Of a DNA stretch of 64,000 nucleotides, positions 15,234 to 24,571 are shown piece after piece (the stretch's first letter is position 1; the number at the start of each line of letters is the position of its first letter). Made by a program: the position numbers and the translations under genes. Location: the NCBI GenBank assembly GCA_016286555.1, contig JAEETA010000011.1, positions 1 through 64,000 of the forward strand. Reading direction: 5' to 3'. This DNA is from Lachnospiraceae bacterium. GTDB lineage: Bacteria > Bacillota > Clostridia > Lachnospirales > Lachnospiraceae. The notes under the pieces were generated by a model. The model searched no databases. It was not told the origin of the DNA and worked only from the letters and a program-made list of their open reading frames with translations.

Positions 15234-15903
15234 AGAGTTTTTCAATAGTGGTGCGGGACATTTCCTCCGTGAGGATCATGCCGTTTTCCACGTAAGCCAT
15301 TTTGCAGAGATTCTTGGGACGCAGGCCGAAACGGGACTTGTCGGGTGCCTGATACAGTACACCGCCGATCTCCACGGTTTCGGGCTGAAACTCCAGTGCC
15401 GCAATGAAGGCGGACTCATTGGTTGCACCGCCTGCATAGGCACTTCCCAGGAGACTTCCCAGTACCAGTATGCTCCCCTTGGAACGAACGCTGGAGCCGG
15501 AATTGATGTTCCCCAGGATCACAACATTTTCATCCAGGGTCAGTTCACTGTGATTCATGACGTCACCGTGGTAGATCCTGCATTTTTCCCTGGGATCGAT
15601 GCGCTTCTCATAGTCCCCCACGATGTGGAGATAGTGCTTTTCCGTCTCCTCGTCCTCTCCTACGATGCAGATGACCCGCAGCATGGAGCACTCTTCGATC
15701 CTTGCCACCAGCTCGTGCTCCTGCATATCGGACAGCGTTCTTCCCACCAGGGAAATAACGACACTGCTGTCGCCGAACACTTCACGGCCCGCGGTAAACT
15801 TCTCCGTTACCGCTTCCAGGATATCTTCGTAGCTTGCCTCCGGATCGAATATGATCCGCAGCCCGCTGGGGTATGACTTAATCGTAATGTTGGTTTTGGA
15901 CAT
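15223..15903 (-). CDS. minC: MinC, septum-site inhibitor of FtsZ
   Basis: MinC blocks FtsZ assembly away from mid-cell. The 226-residue product has an N-terminal domain (to about residue 100), a short linker (YEKRIDPREKCRIYHGDV), and the C-terminal beta-helix (ENVVILGNINSGSSVRSKGSI, ALEFQPETVEIGG) that normally binds MinD. MinD and MinE genes usually lie directly downstream in Clostridia; here rodA follows immediately. The ATG is preceded by GAAGGAAACCCTA. Confidence 0.93.
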   Translation of the reverse strand: MSKTNITIKSYPSGLRIIFDPEASYEDILEAVTEKFTAGREVFGDSSVVISLVGRTLSDMQEHELVARIEECSMLRVICIVGEDEETEKHYLHIVGDYEKRIDPREKCRIYHGDVMNHSELTLDENVVILGNINSGSSVRSKGSILVLGSLLGSAYAGGATNESAFIAALEFQPETVEIGGVLYQAPDKSRFGLRPKNLCKMAYVENGMILTEEMSRTTIEKLYEL

Positions 15904-15931
15904 TAGGGTTTCCTTCTTTGATATATTTTGG

Positions 15932-15970
15932 TGAAATGTGATTTGGTGCTTCGCACCAAATCACATTTCA
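15932..15970 (-). repeat. 18-base perfect inverted repeat across the mrdA stop codon
   Basis: 15932-15949 pairs perfectly with 15953-15970 around a 3-base loop. The repeat includes the last codons and the TGA of mrdA. It is followed on the minus strand by CCAAAATATATC, which has no T run, so it is not a clear terminator. It could slow decay, be an RNase III site, or set minC level. Confidence 0.85.
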
Positions 15971-18855
15971 TTGGTGACGCCGGCATCAGGTGTATCCGCA
16001 GTACCTGTGATGAGTTCGTCGGTGTCTGCAAGCCCATAATAGTACTTAATGATATCCCTGGAGATCTGTGCCGCATAGTCCGAGGAGTATCCGAAAGGTA
16101 CTCTCGTTGCCATGGCAATCTCAGGGGTATCCGCAGGTGCATAGCAGATAAACAATGCGTGGTTCGGCCTGTTACGGATCTGCTCTGCGGTACCGGTCTT
16201 GCCTGCTACTTCTACTGCCAGATCCGAGAAATAGGACTTGTTCTGTACCACCATTCTCATACCGTTGTGGATGATGTCCCAGTACTCCTGCGGAAGGTTT
16301 ACGGTGCTGTGAACCTGCGGTTCACGGATGGTCAGGATATTTCCTGCGGGATCCGTGGTGTGATCCAGCAATGTCAGATCGTAGCAGGTGCCGGAATTGG
16401 CGATTGTGGCCGCATATCTGGCCAACTGCGTTGTGGTATAGCTGTTGGTACCCTGTCCGATGGCGGAACGGACTGCGTCGGAGTCCGATACATCGGGGGA
16501 ATACTCGGTGATCTCCACGCCGGACTTTTCCGTAAGGCCGTAGAGATCAGCGTACTCATAAAGCTTGTTCAGACCCAGGGAGTCGTTGTAGCTGCCGTCA
16601 TTTGCGGTGGCCAGCCGGAAGCCCACTTCGTAGAAGAAATAGTTGCAGGAATCCCGGATGGCGGTGACCAGCACCTCGTCTCCGTGGCCGTATCTGCTCC
16701 AGCAACGGGGTGAAGGGGTAATGGATTCAAAGAGGGACACACAGTCAATCTTCGTATCCGGATCGATGACATTATTCATGAGGCCCGCGGAGGCGGAAAC
16801 AATCTTAAAGGTGGATCCGGGGGCCGCCTTGTACTGAGTTGCGAAATTCAGCATGGGGGAGGATTTGTCCGAGATCAGCTGGGCAAAATAATCTGCGTCC
16901 ACGGTATTGGCCATTTTATTGTTGTTATAGCCCGGGTAGGAAACCATGGCCAGGACCTGCCCCGTATGGACATCAGTGATGACCACGGAGGCATTACAGG
17001 GATCCAGCGCCAGCTGCGCCGGTGTCACATCAATGTTGGTGATGCGGTTCATCATGAACTGAAAGGCTGTGAGGGTGCCTGCTTCCAGCGCTTCGATCTC
17101 GCTGACGGGGATCTCGATGGAGTCCTGATCATAGAGCAGGAAACAGATGTCCTTCCCCGTGAGTACATCGTTCATCAGCATGTACTTGAACATCTTCTTC
17201 TGATAGTCGGAAGTGCGATCTGCCAGTCGCATGGTCTCATCACAGAGAGCTTCAAAGATCTCGGAGGAAGTGGCATATTTTTCCTCCATCTTCAGCTTGC
17301 TTGTGTCGATCCAGTTCATTGCGATGCAATAGTCCAGGTACTCGCCCAGGGATATAGTCTCTTCGATGGTCCAGGCCTGGTAGGTGAGATCGTTCACATC
17401 CACCTTCTCCGTCATGATGATGCCGTTTTTGGTTAGAAGGGTGATGATGTTACTTTCGTAGACCTTGTACTCTTCCTCCAGATCGCAGTAGGGTGTCCGA
17501 ACCTCCCGGATCTCGGTGAGCAGCGTCTTGTAGACATTCTCCTTGTAGGAGGAATAGCGTTCGTACACATCCCGCTCGTGAACTTTGGCGTCTTCCGCAC
17601 CGAAGTGGCGATAGTCCAGGATATTATTGTCGATCATGGCAAAATACACATCGTAGATGGGAATCTTGATCTCGGAACTGACGGCCCCGGGAGCATCCTC
17701 CTTGGCATCAATGATCTTCGAGGAGATCAGGCCTGCCAGCTTCTGCTCCAGGATCTCGTAAACGGCGATGGTAAGCCCTCTGTCCAGGGTCAGGTATACG
17801 TCGTTGCCCGCAGTGGGTTCCTGGCGCTCCAGAACGGAGATCACCTTACCGGTGGTATTGACCATAACCCGCTCATATCCCTTGGTTCCCTGCAGGGTGG
17901 ACTCCATATAGCTTTCGATGCCCAGCTTACCCACCACATCGTTGGAGGTGTAGGTGTCCTCAGGCTTTCCTTCCGCAACGGCTGCTTCGTTTAAGGTGAT
18001 GATCTCATCCGAAGAGATTTTTCCGGTATAGCCAAGAACATGGGAAAAATACACAGAATCCTCATACTTACGGATGGTATCCTCTACGATGGTAACGCCG
18101 GGAAGTTCCTCTGCATTTTCCATCAGCACAGCCATGGTCTCATCGGAGATATCGGAAGCCACCACGGTACCGATGTATTTCCGGAAAGCGGTCTGGCTCA
18201 TGGCGTAACGCACATTGATGATCTTCAGCCACATTTCCCGGTCATAGCCTTCTCCCGGCAGCCAGGTGCTCTTTTTGTTCCCCGGTTCTTCGAACTCTCC
18301 CACCGCATAGTGGTAACCGTTGCCGGAATAGCGACTCAGGTACTCCATGATCTCCATGGGGGTGGAGGCCGCTTCCTCGTCCGTCAGTTCATCGGTATAG
18401 ATATGATCGTAGACATCCGCAAGAAAACGCCGCAGAGCAGCGTCCGATACGGAATAGGCAAATTCTCCGTCCTCATCGATATAGATCTTCAAGTCCATAT
18501 TGATGCTGTCCCCGTTTTTCTCGATCATGCGGATCAGGGACTCGATCATGGAATTCAAGGCGGGATTTTTGGAGGAACCGCTTTCGAAGGTATCCTCGAT
18601 CTTCACGGAATAGGCCAGCTGGGAATAGGCCAGGAGATTGCCGTCACGGTCGTAGATATTGCCTCTGGTGGCATCCAGACTGCGGGTCTTCTCCTGCTCC
18701 AGGACAAAATTGTCCAGGTAGGTCTGACCGTTTACAATCTGCAGGTTAAAGCAGCGATGGACCAGAATGCACGCAAGAAAGACCATCCCGATATAAAAGA
18801 TGGTGAGTCTGCTGGTAAATATATTTATGAGTCGCTCTTTAATCTCTTCAAGCAC
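15961..18855 (-). CDS. mrdA: PBP2-type transpeptidase, elongation machinery
   Basis: Class B penicillin-binding protein that cross-links peptidoglycan with RodA. One N-terminal membrane segment, a pedestal (ATRGNIYDRDGNLLAYS), and a transpeptidase domain with APGSTFKIV (SxxK near residue 680), SCN and AGKTGTAEQ. At 964 residues it is far longer than the usual 600-700; about 230 residues, roughly 370-600, are inserted between pedestal and catalytic domain. Two GTG starts are possible, 18867 and 18855; I chose 18855 because AGGAG lies 11 bases upstream, while it overlaps the other. Confidence 0.93.
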   Translation of the reverse strand: MLEEIKERLINIFTSRLTIFYIGMVFLACILVHRCFNLQIVNGQTYLDNFVLEQEKTRSLDATRGNIYDRDGNLLAYSQLAYSVKIEDTFESGSSKNPALNSMIESLIRMIEKNGDSINMDLKIYIDEDGEFAYSVSDAALRRFLADVYDHIYTDELTDEEAASTPMEIMEYLSRYSGNGYHYAVGEFEEPGNKKSTWLPGEGYDREMWLKIINVRYAMSQTAFRKYIGTVVASDISDETMAVLMENAEELPGVTIVEDTIRKYEDSVYFSHVLGYTGKISSDEIITLNEAAVAEGKPEDTYTSNDVVGKLGIESYMESTLQGTKGYERVMVNTTGKVISVLERQEPTAGNDVYLTLDRGLTIAVYEILEQKLAGLISSKIIDAKEDAPGAVSSEIKIPIYDVYFAMIDNNILDYRHFGAEDAKVHERDVYERYSSYKENVYKTLLTEIREVRTPYCDLEEEYKVYESNIITLLTKNGIIMTEKVDVNDLTYQAWTIEETISLGEYLDYCIAMNWIDTSKLKMEEKYATSSEIFEALCDETMRLADRTSDYQKKMFKYMLMNDVLTGKDICFLLYDQDSIEIPVSEIEALEAGTLTAFQFMMNRITNIDVTPAQLALDPCNASVVITDVHTGQVLAMVSYPGYNNNKMANTVDADYFAQLISDKSSPMLNFATQYKAAPGSTFKIVSASAGLMNNVIDPDTKIDCVSLFESITPSPRCWSRYGHGDEVLVTAIRDSCNYFFYEVGFRLATANDGSYNDSLGLNKLYEYADLYGLTEKSGVEITEYSPDVSDSDAVRSAIGQGTNSYTTTQLARYAATIANSGTCYDLTLLDHTTDPAGNILTIREPQVHSTVNLPQEYWDIIHNGMRMVVQNKSYFSDLAVEVAGKTGTAEQIRNRPNHALFICYAPADTPEIAMATRVPFGYSSDYAAQISRDIIKYYYGLADTDELITGTADTPDAGVTNEM

Positions 18856-19372
18856 GGCCGATGTCACTCCTGTCCCGGGCTTCTTCGAAGGCCTTGTAGA
18901 TCCGCAGGATCAGCGGGTAGATCAGGATCCCCGCCAGGATGGTATAGAGCATTTCCGGCAGGATGACCCTGGAAAGGTAATACCAGAAATCCAGTTTTCC
19001 GCGGAGCAGAAAACGCAGGATATAAACGGTCACTCCGTAGGTCATGTCGCTTCCCAGGATCAGCCAGAGGGGAAGCCGTATATCTTCCGCAAAGAACATG
19101 CCGTAGAACTGACCGTTCAGATATCCCAGAAAGGTACAGATCAAAGCGTTTAAGCCGATGAAATCACCGTAAAAAAGGTCGATGAGGAGGCCGCAGAAAA
19201 ATCCGATGACGATACCGTAGCGCTCTCCGTGGATAAAGCCGTAGACGCTGACTAACAGGATCATCAGATTGGGCACGATGCCTCCCAGATGCAGGTGGGA
19301 AAATACGGAAACCTGCAACAGAAAAAACACTATGATGCTGATGCCGATGGTGATCTTACGCGCCACGCTCAT
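18848..19372 (-). CDS. mreD: MreD, rod-shape membrane protein
   Basis: MreD is a polytopic membrane protein of the elongation complex. The 174-residue product has five to six hydrophobic segments and the family pattern PNLMILLVSVYGFIHGERYG and GFFCGLLIDLFYGDFIGLNAL. It overlaps mreC by four bases (ATGA) and mrdA by eight, so the three are translated from one transcript. Confidence 0.93.
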   Translation of the reverse strand: MSVARKITIGISIIVFFLLQVSVFSHLHLGGIVPNLMILLVSVYGFIHGERYGIVIGFFCGLLIDLFYGDFIGLNALICTFLGYLNGQFYGMFFAEDIRLPLWLILGSDMTYGVTVYILRFLLRGKLDFWYYLSRVILPEMLYTILAGILIYPLILRIYKAFEEARDRSDIGRA

Positions 19373-20241
19373 TTTTCTTCGATCTCCTGCTTCCTGTCAG
19401 TGATCACGAGGACCACGCTCAAATGTTGAAAATCCACCACCGGAGTCAGCTCACCGGATTTGGTCAGATTGTTGTTGTCCCAATCGATGCTGTTCACGTA
19501 ACCGATGAGGAGCCCCGGCAGATATTTGTCGGAGATCTGGCTCGTGACGATCTTATCGCCCACGGAAGCTTCCTGAGCGGTCTCGGAAAGTCTGGAAAAA
19601 CGGATGTGCCCCGTCTCCATCAGTTCCAGGTCGCCGGAAACGATGAGGGTATCGCCGGTGGAAAGGATCTGACCGCTGACATTGCAGCCGTCGGATATAA
19701 TGCATTTTACCCGGGACCAGTTGGGTTCTACCTTGGTGATGATCCCCACCAGTCCGCCGCCGGCAATGACATTCATGTCAACATCCAGACCGTCGTTGCT
19801 GCCCTTGTCGATGATAAAACTGGTAAACCAGTTGTCGGAATCTCCCGCAATGACGCGGGCCCCAACTTTGTTGTAGGAGTCGTACTCATCGGAAAGTTGC
19901 ATCAGACTGCGGAGCTGATTCAACTCGTATTTTTCCTGGTTCAGGATGGTGTTCTCTTCCGTCAGCTGGTCCACCTGGGCCTTCAGCTCGGCATTTTCCT
20001 CCAGGAGATCTTCTACGGTGCGGAACTCCTCCTTCCTGTTCCCCAGCCATTCACCGATACGTGCCACGCCCTTCTCAAATGGCACAACAACAGCACCCGC
20101 GGCGCCGCTCATGGCCTTGTCAAAGACTGTGGTTCCGTAGGTGATCATCATGAGGACCAGGCATATTAAAGTGAAAATAAGGAGGAGATATTTACCCGGT
20201 ATGGTAAATTTCTCCCCCTTTTGCTTTACGATCGGACTCAT
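19369..20241 (-). CDS. mreC: MreC, rod-shape periplasmic scaffold
   Basis: MreC spans the membrane once (residues about 16-36, GKYLLLIFTLICLVLMMITY) and then has a coiled coil (VEDLLEENAELKAQVDQLTE, about 77-110), followed by the double beta-barrel domain (VGARVIAGDSDNWFTSF, DKGSNDGLDVDMNVI, GLVGIIT). It connects PBP2 and RodA to MreB. The length, 290 residues, is normal. Start and stop overlap both neighbours by ATGA. Confidence 0.95.
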   Translation of the reverse strand: MSPIVKQKGEKFTIPGKYLLLIFTLICLVLMMITYGTTVFDKAMSGAAGAVVVPFEKGVARIGEWLGNRKEEFRTVEDLLEENAELKAQVDQLTEENTILNQEKYELNQLRSLMQLSDEYDSYNKVGARVIAGDSDNWFTSFIIDKGSNDGLDVDMNVIAGGGLVGIITKVEPNWSRVKCIISDGCNVSGQILSTGDTLIVSGDLELMETGHIRFSRLSETAQEASVGDKIVTSQISDKYLPGLLIGYVNSIDWDNNNLTKSGELTPVVDFQHLSVVLVITDRKQEIEEK

Positions 20242-21248
20242 TTACTCATTCCTTCTACCGGATAAGGGATACGACTGAAGGTGCTCTCCCGCATGATCCG
20301 GGAAAGTCCTTCCACCGTGGTGGTAATGGGGTCATTGCTGATATTGACCTTCAGACCGGTTCCGTTGGCAATATCCTCCACCAGATGGCTGACCTGGCTG
20401 GCACCGCCGGTGAGATAGATGCCGTTGCGGTAAATATCCGCGGAAAGCTCCGGGGGAGCCTTCTCCAGGATCAGTTTGATGTTATCGATGATGTTGCGGA
20501 AATGAACGCCCATGGACTCCACAATAAGTTTCGTGGGAATCTCCCGCTCCACGGGAAGGCCGGTAACGATGTCTCTTCCGAATACCACTGCGCCTCTTCC
20601 GTCCAGCTCCAGATCAAAGAGGGAGTTCTTCACGGACTCGGAGGTCTTGCCGCCGATGAGGAGGCCATACTCGCTTCGTACCGCATTTCGGATGGCTTCA
20701 TCGAATTTCTGGCCACCAACTTTGATCATTCTGCTCAAGACGATGCCGCCCAGGGACAGAATGGAAATCTCTGTAGTTTCAAAGCCCACGTTTACTACAA
20801 AAGTACCCTGAGAAGTGGTGACATCAATGCCCATGCCGATACCGTCGGCTACGGCCTTGTCCACTGCCAGGATCTTGTGTGCCTTTACGCCTGCTTCCTT
20901 CAGCAGGTCATAAAATGCACGCTTCTCCACATCCGTCACATCGCAGGGAACTGCGATGAGGAAGTCCGCAGACTTCAGATTACCGCCCTGCAGATCAGAG
21001 ATCATATAACGGATCACGGTCTCCATATTCCCCAGGTCGGAAATGACGCCGCAGCTTAAGGGATAGGAAATCCGAATGTTGTAGGGGGTCTTCTCGTACA
21101 TGTCGAAGGCGGAATCACCGTAGGCAAAAAGCTCGCCGGGTTCCTTGATGGCGATCATGTTCTTCTGCACGTAGACGGAATCCGTGGCACGGGAATAGAT
21201 TTTGATATGATTGGTACCGAGATCGATACCGAAAGCGTTCGAGTTCAT
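20238..21248 (-). CDS. mreB: MreB-family actin homologue with altered nucleotide site
   Basis: MreB polymerises under the membrane and directs wall elongation. The 336-residue product has the actin fold, but key motifs deviate: phosphate loop 1 is GIDLGTNHIKIY instead of GIDLGTANTLVY, loop 2 is NVGFETTE (residues 153-160) where DIGGGTTE is expected, and the catalytic-glutamate segment EEPFAAAIG is DKAVADGIG. The adenosine-side LTGGASQ is intact. Position at the head of mreBCD supports the role; ATPase activity is doubtful. It overlaps radC by four bases. Confidence 0.9.
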   Translation of the reverse strand: MNSNAFGIDLGTNHIKIYSRATDSVYVQKNMIAIKEPGELFAYGDSAFDMYEKTPYNIRISYPLSCGVISDLGNMETVIRYMISDLQGGNLKSADFLIAVPCDVTDVEKRAFYDLLKEAGVKAHKILAVDKAVADGIGMGIDVTTSQGTFVVNVGFETTEISILSLGGIVLSRMIKVGGQKFDEAIRNAVRSEYGLLIGGKTSESVKNSLFDLELDGRGAVVFGRDIVTGLPVEREIPTKLIVESMGVHFRNIIDNIKLILEKAPPELSADIYRNGIYLTGGASQVSHLVEDIANGTGLKVNISNDPITTTVEGLSRIMRESTFSRIPYPVEGMSK

Positions 21249-21961
21249 AGGTTCTGCGGGATATAGTCCCGGTCTCCTTCCAATAATCTGTGCTCGTGGA
21301 AGCTGAAAAATACGCCGTCACCGATGATGATATGATCCTGCAGCGGGATGTCCAGATCCTTTCCGGCCCGGACCACCTTCTGTGTAAAGCTTAGATCCGC
21401 TCTGCTGGGGGTGGGATCACCGCTGGGGTGATTGTGAAGCAAAATGATATTTACCGCATGGCGCTTTAATGCTTCCAGATAAACGGTTCGCGTGGAAATG
21501 AGGGAGAAATTGACGCTTCCTTCGCTGAGCTTTCGTGATGCGATGAGATTCATCTTCGCATCAAAACAGGCCAGCATCACCACTTCCACATCCAGGTGTC
21601 GCATTTGCTCCATGAAATAGGCCGCTACGGAGGCGGAATCATTGCACCGCACCGATTCCTCGGCCCTGGCCATGGACAGTCGCATGGAAAGCTCAGCAAT
21701 GCATTTGAGCTTCACCGCCTTTACTTCTCCGATGCCTTTTACGGACTGCAGGTCCTCCATAGGAATCTCGTAGAGGCTTAAAAGCCCCTGGTGAGGCGTC
21801 TTCCCCAGGTGCAGGATGTGCTGTGCCAGTTCGGTGGCATTCATCCCCTGGGTACCGGTCCGCAGGATCACCGCCAGGAGTTCGCTGTCCGTCAGAGCAC
21901 CGGGCCCGCAGGTCAGAAAGCGTTCGTAAGGCAGTTGCGACAGATCTGTTTGATTTTGCAT
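21245..21961 (-). CDS. radC: RadC, JAMM-domain protein
   Basis: RadC is historically linked to DNA repair but its biochemistry is unsettled. 238 residues: an N-terminal helix-hairpin-helix part (YERFLTCGPGALTDSELLAVIL, SVKGIGEVKAVKLKC) and a JAMM metalloprotease-like domain with LLHNHPSGDPTPSRAD, the histidines and aspartate that bind zinc. The start was moved to ATG 21961 behind GGAAGGAG. In Bacillus radC also precedes mreB. Confidence 0.95.
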   Translation of the reverse strand: MQNQTDLSQLPYERFLTCGPGALTDSELLAVILRTGTQGMNATELAQHILHLGKTPHQGLLSLYEIPMEDLQSVKGIGEVKAVKLKCIAELSMRLSMARAEESVRCNDSASVAAYFMEQMRHLDVEVVMLACFDAKMNLIASRKLSEGSVNFSLISTRTVYLEALKRHAVNIILLHNHPSGDPTPSRADLSFTQKVVRAGKDLDIPLQDHIIIGDGVFFSFHEHRLLEGDRDYIPQNL

Positions 21962-22000
21962 TGGTCTCCTTCCCCTTCTCCGGGGCAAAAGAAACCTTGG

Positions 22001-22240
22001 TTAACGAATGAAACGATAGATCACAAAGGCGAGGATCATTCCGAAAACACCGGCAATGGTGATGTTAAAGGTAAGTCCGAAGGTCAGCTGGATCAGTCCC
22101 AGGTTCAGCTCCACGGGACTGGTGAGACCGAAGACGCCGCCGAAATCCAGAAAGGTTCCGGGAAACAGTCCCCCGATCAGATTGCCGAAAATGTATCCGA
22201 TGAGTACCAAAACGATCAGTAGCCAATCAGCTTTTTTCAA
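22001..22240 (-). CDS. DUF4321 small membrane protein
   Basis: 79 residues with two or three hydrophobic segments (WLLIVLVLIGYIFGNLIGGLF at the N terminus and TIAGVFGMILAFVIYRFI at the C terminus) and no charged catalytic residues. It matches the DUF4321 family, regularly found beside radC/mreB in Clostridia; function is unknown. The start is TTG, seven bases behind GGGGAGG. A GGCTTCCT/AGGAAGCC hairpin (22255-22276) sits just in front of its ribosome site. Confidence 0.82.
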   Translation of the reverse strand: MKKADWLLIVLVLIGYIFGNLIGGLFPGTFLDFGGVFGLTSPVELNLGLIQLTFGLTFNITIAGVFGMILAFVIYRFIR

Positions 22241-22292
22241 GAGATATCCTCCCCGGCTTCCTGCCCGAAGGAAGCCTTAAACAAAAGGTATT

Positions 22293-23576
22293 TTACCATA
22301 AAATCAGGTCGCTATCCACCATTGATTGAAATGATTTCAAAATGCCGAATTTCCCGTGAGGCCAGGTAAGTCCGCCCTGGAAATAGACATTATAGGGCTC
22401 CTTTAAGGGGCCGTCTGCGGACAGTTCGATGGAGGAGCCGGATACGAAGGCGCCTGCCGCCATTATGACCTGACTGTCATATCCCGGCATGTCCCAGGGC
22501 TCCGGTGCCACAAAGGAATCCACGGGTGCCGCGGACTGAATGCCCTTGCAAAAGGCGATGAGGGCATCCGCACTGCCTAAGGTAATGGACTGGATGATAT
22601 CCGCTCTGGGAGTATCCGCGGAAGGGTAACATGAATATCCGAAGCGTTCATAGAGATGAGCCGCAAAAATGGCACTCTTCAGTGCGCTTGCGGTGACGGT
22701 AGGGGACAGAAACAGTCCCTGGTACAGCGCAGGAAGGGTACCTAACGTAGCACCCACCTCTTTTCCCAGGCCGGGGGAAGTGAGTCGGTAAGCCGCATTT
22801 TCCACGCATTCCTTCGTGCCTGCCAGGTATCCGCCGATGGGAGCCAGACCTCCGCCGGGATTTTTGATGAGGGAGCCAACTACGAGATCTGCGCCCACAT
22901 CGCCGGGCTCGATCACATCCGTAAACTCGCCGTAGCAATTGTCCACCATGATGATGACTTCAGGCTTGATCTGCTTACAGAAGGCGATCACATCTCCAAT
23001 CTCGGAAACATGGAAGGAAGGTCTGGTCTGGTAACCCTTGGACCGCTGCAGGGTGATCATCTTTGTCTCGGGACGGATGGCTGCGCGGATTGCGTCAAAG
23101 TCAAAGGTACCGTCAGCTTTCAGATCCGCCTGACGATAGGTGATGCCATATTCTGCCAGGGAGCCTTTGGAGGGGCGGATGCCGATGACTTCCTCCAGAG
23201 TGTCGTAGGGCTTGCCGGAGACGCTTAAGAGCTCGTCACCGGGCCGCAGATTGCTCATGAGTGCCAGTGCCAGGGCATGGGTTCCGCAAGTGATCTGGGG
23301 ACGCACCAGGGCGTCCTCTGTATGGAAGATCTGGGCATAGACCTTTTCCAGGGTCTCTCTTCCCAGATCGCTGTAGCCGTAGCCGGTGGTTCCCAGGAGG
23401 CATGCCTCTCCCACCTGGTTGTCCTGCATGGCTTTCAAAACCTTTAACTGATTGAACTGTGCCGTTTCGTCGATGCGCCGGAAGCGTTCCTCCAGATTTT
23501 TACAGATCTCCTCACTGACTTCAAATACCCTGGAGCTGATGCCCAGGCTTTCGTACATGGATTGTAATGCGTCCAA
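22293..23576 (-). CDS. ynbB: YnbB, PLP-dependent methionine gamma-lyase family protein
   Basis: A 427-residue fold-type I PLP enzyme, related to cystathionine and methionine gamma-lyases and historically called an aluminium resistance protein. The PLP lysine is in VVGSLIKNPGGGLAP; the PLP phosphate-binding GTHALALAL and VDNCYGEF aspartate are visible. The start is TTG, preceded by AGGAG. In Bacillus it also lies next to miaA/hfq. The physiological substrate is unknown. Confidence 0.88.
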   Translation of the reverse strand: MDALQSMYESLGISSRVFEVSEEICKNLEERFRRIDETAQFNQLKVLKAMQDNQVGEACLLGTTGYGYSDLGRETLEKVYAQIFHTEDALVRPQITCGTHALALALMSNLRPGDELLSVSGKPYDTLEEVIGIRPSKGSLAEYGITYRQADLKADGTFDFDAIRAAIRPETKMITLQRSKGYQTRPSFHVSEIGDVIAFCKQIKPEVIIMVDNCYGEFTDVIEPGDVGADLVVGSLIKNPGGGLAPIGGYLAGTKECVENAAYRLTSPGLGKEVGATLGTLPALYQGLFLSPTVTASALKSAIFAAHLYERFGYSCYPSADTPRADIIQSITLGSADALIAFCKGIQSAAPVDSFVAPEPWDMPGYDSQVIMAAGAFVSGSSIELSADGPLKEPYNVYFQGGLTWPHGKFGILKSFQSMVDSDLILW

Positions 23577-23602
23577 AATATGTCTCCTGCTTTCTTTCTA
23601 AC

Positions 23603-24571
23603 TTAAGATTGTGTTTGGATCAGACCCAGTTCACGAGCCTTCTCCTTCATAAATGCGACAATTCTGTCATTATCGTGACCAAACTCCCGTTTGTCGATCC
23701 AGATCACATCTCTCTCCCGCCGGAACCAGGTAAGCTGCCGTTTCGCAAAATGTCTGGTGCGTTGCTTGATGAGCTCCACCGCTTCTTCCAGGGGTAAGCG
23801 CCCTTCCAGATAGTCGTAAAGTTCTTTGTAGCCCAGGGCCTGCATGGAGGTGGCATCTGCCGAAACGCCATGCTCGTAAAGCCCTCGTACTTCCGCTAAA
23901 AGACCTGCCTCCATCATGAGATCCACACGCCTGTTGATACGGTCGTACATCACTTCCCGATCATCCGTCAGGACAAAATAGGCGGTGTTGTAGGCATTTT
24001 CTTTAACCCTTTCCCGCTCGTTGTGGATGGAGAACTTTTCTCCCGTGAGATGAAAGTATTCCAGAGCACGGATCACCCGTTTTTCATTGCCTGCGGGGAT
24101 GGCTTCCGCACTTTCGGGATCGGCTTCTTTCAGAAGATTATGCAGTACTTCCTTGCCTTCCCGTTCCGCCAGAGCCCGGAGGGAAGCCTGATAGTCCGGA
24201 TCGTCCGGCATGTCGGTAAAGTCCACATCCTTTACCACTGCCTGAATGTAAAACCCGGTGCCGCCTACCAGGATGGGAAGTTTTCCTTTGCTTCGGATAT
24301 CTTTGATGGCTTCTTTTACCATGCGCTGAAAGGCCTGCACATGGAATTCCTCTTTCGGATCCAGGCAGTCGATCAAATGATGAGGTACCCCCTGCATTTC
24401 CTCGGGACGGATCTTGGCAGAGCCGATATCCATACCACGGTAGACCTGAACGGAATCCGCGGAGATGATCTCACCCTCCAGCTCTTTCGCAATGCGGATG
24501 GAAAGTTCGGTTTTACCTACCGCCGTGGGACCCGAGATAATGAGTAAGGGTTCTTTTTCTTCGCTTCTCAA
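23603..24571 (-). CDS. miaA: tRNA dimethylallyltransferase MiaA
   Basis: MiaA adds the isopentenyl group to A37 of tRNAs reading UNN codons. The 322-residue product has the P loop GPTAVGKTEL, the conserved ISADSVQVYRGMDIGSAK, HHLIDCLDP and GGTGFYIQ. Translation starts at TTG (24571), with TTGA overlapping the mutL stop. MiaB, which methylthiolates the same base, is encoded three genes upstream. Confidence 0.95.
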   Translation of the reverse strand: MRSEEKEPLLIISGPTAVGKTELSIRIAKELEGEIISADSVQVYRGMDIGSAKIRPEEMQGVPHHLIDCLDPKEEFHVQAFQRMVKEAIKDIRSKGKLPILVGGTGFYIQAVVKDVDFTDMPDDPDYQASLRALAEREGKEVLHNLLKEADPESAEAIPAGNEKRVIRALEYFHLTGEKFSIHNERERVKENAYNTAYFVLTDDREVMYDRINRRVDLMMEAGLLAEVRGLYEHGVSADATSMQALGYKELYDYLEGRLPLEEAVELIKQRTRHFAKRQLTWFRRERDVIWIDKREFGHDNDRIVAFMKEKARELGLIQTQS

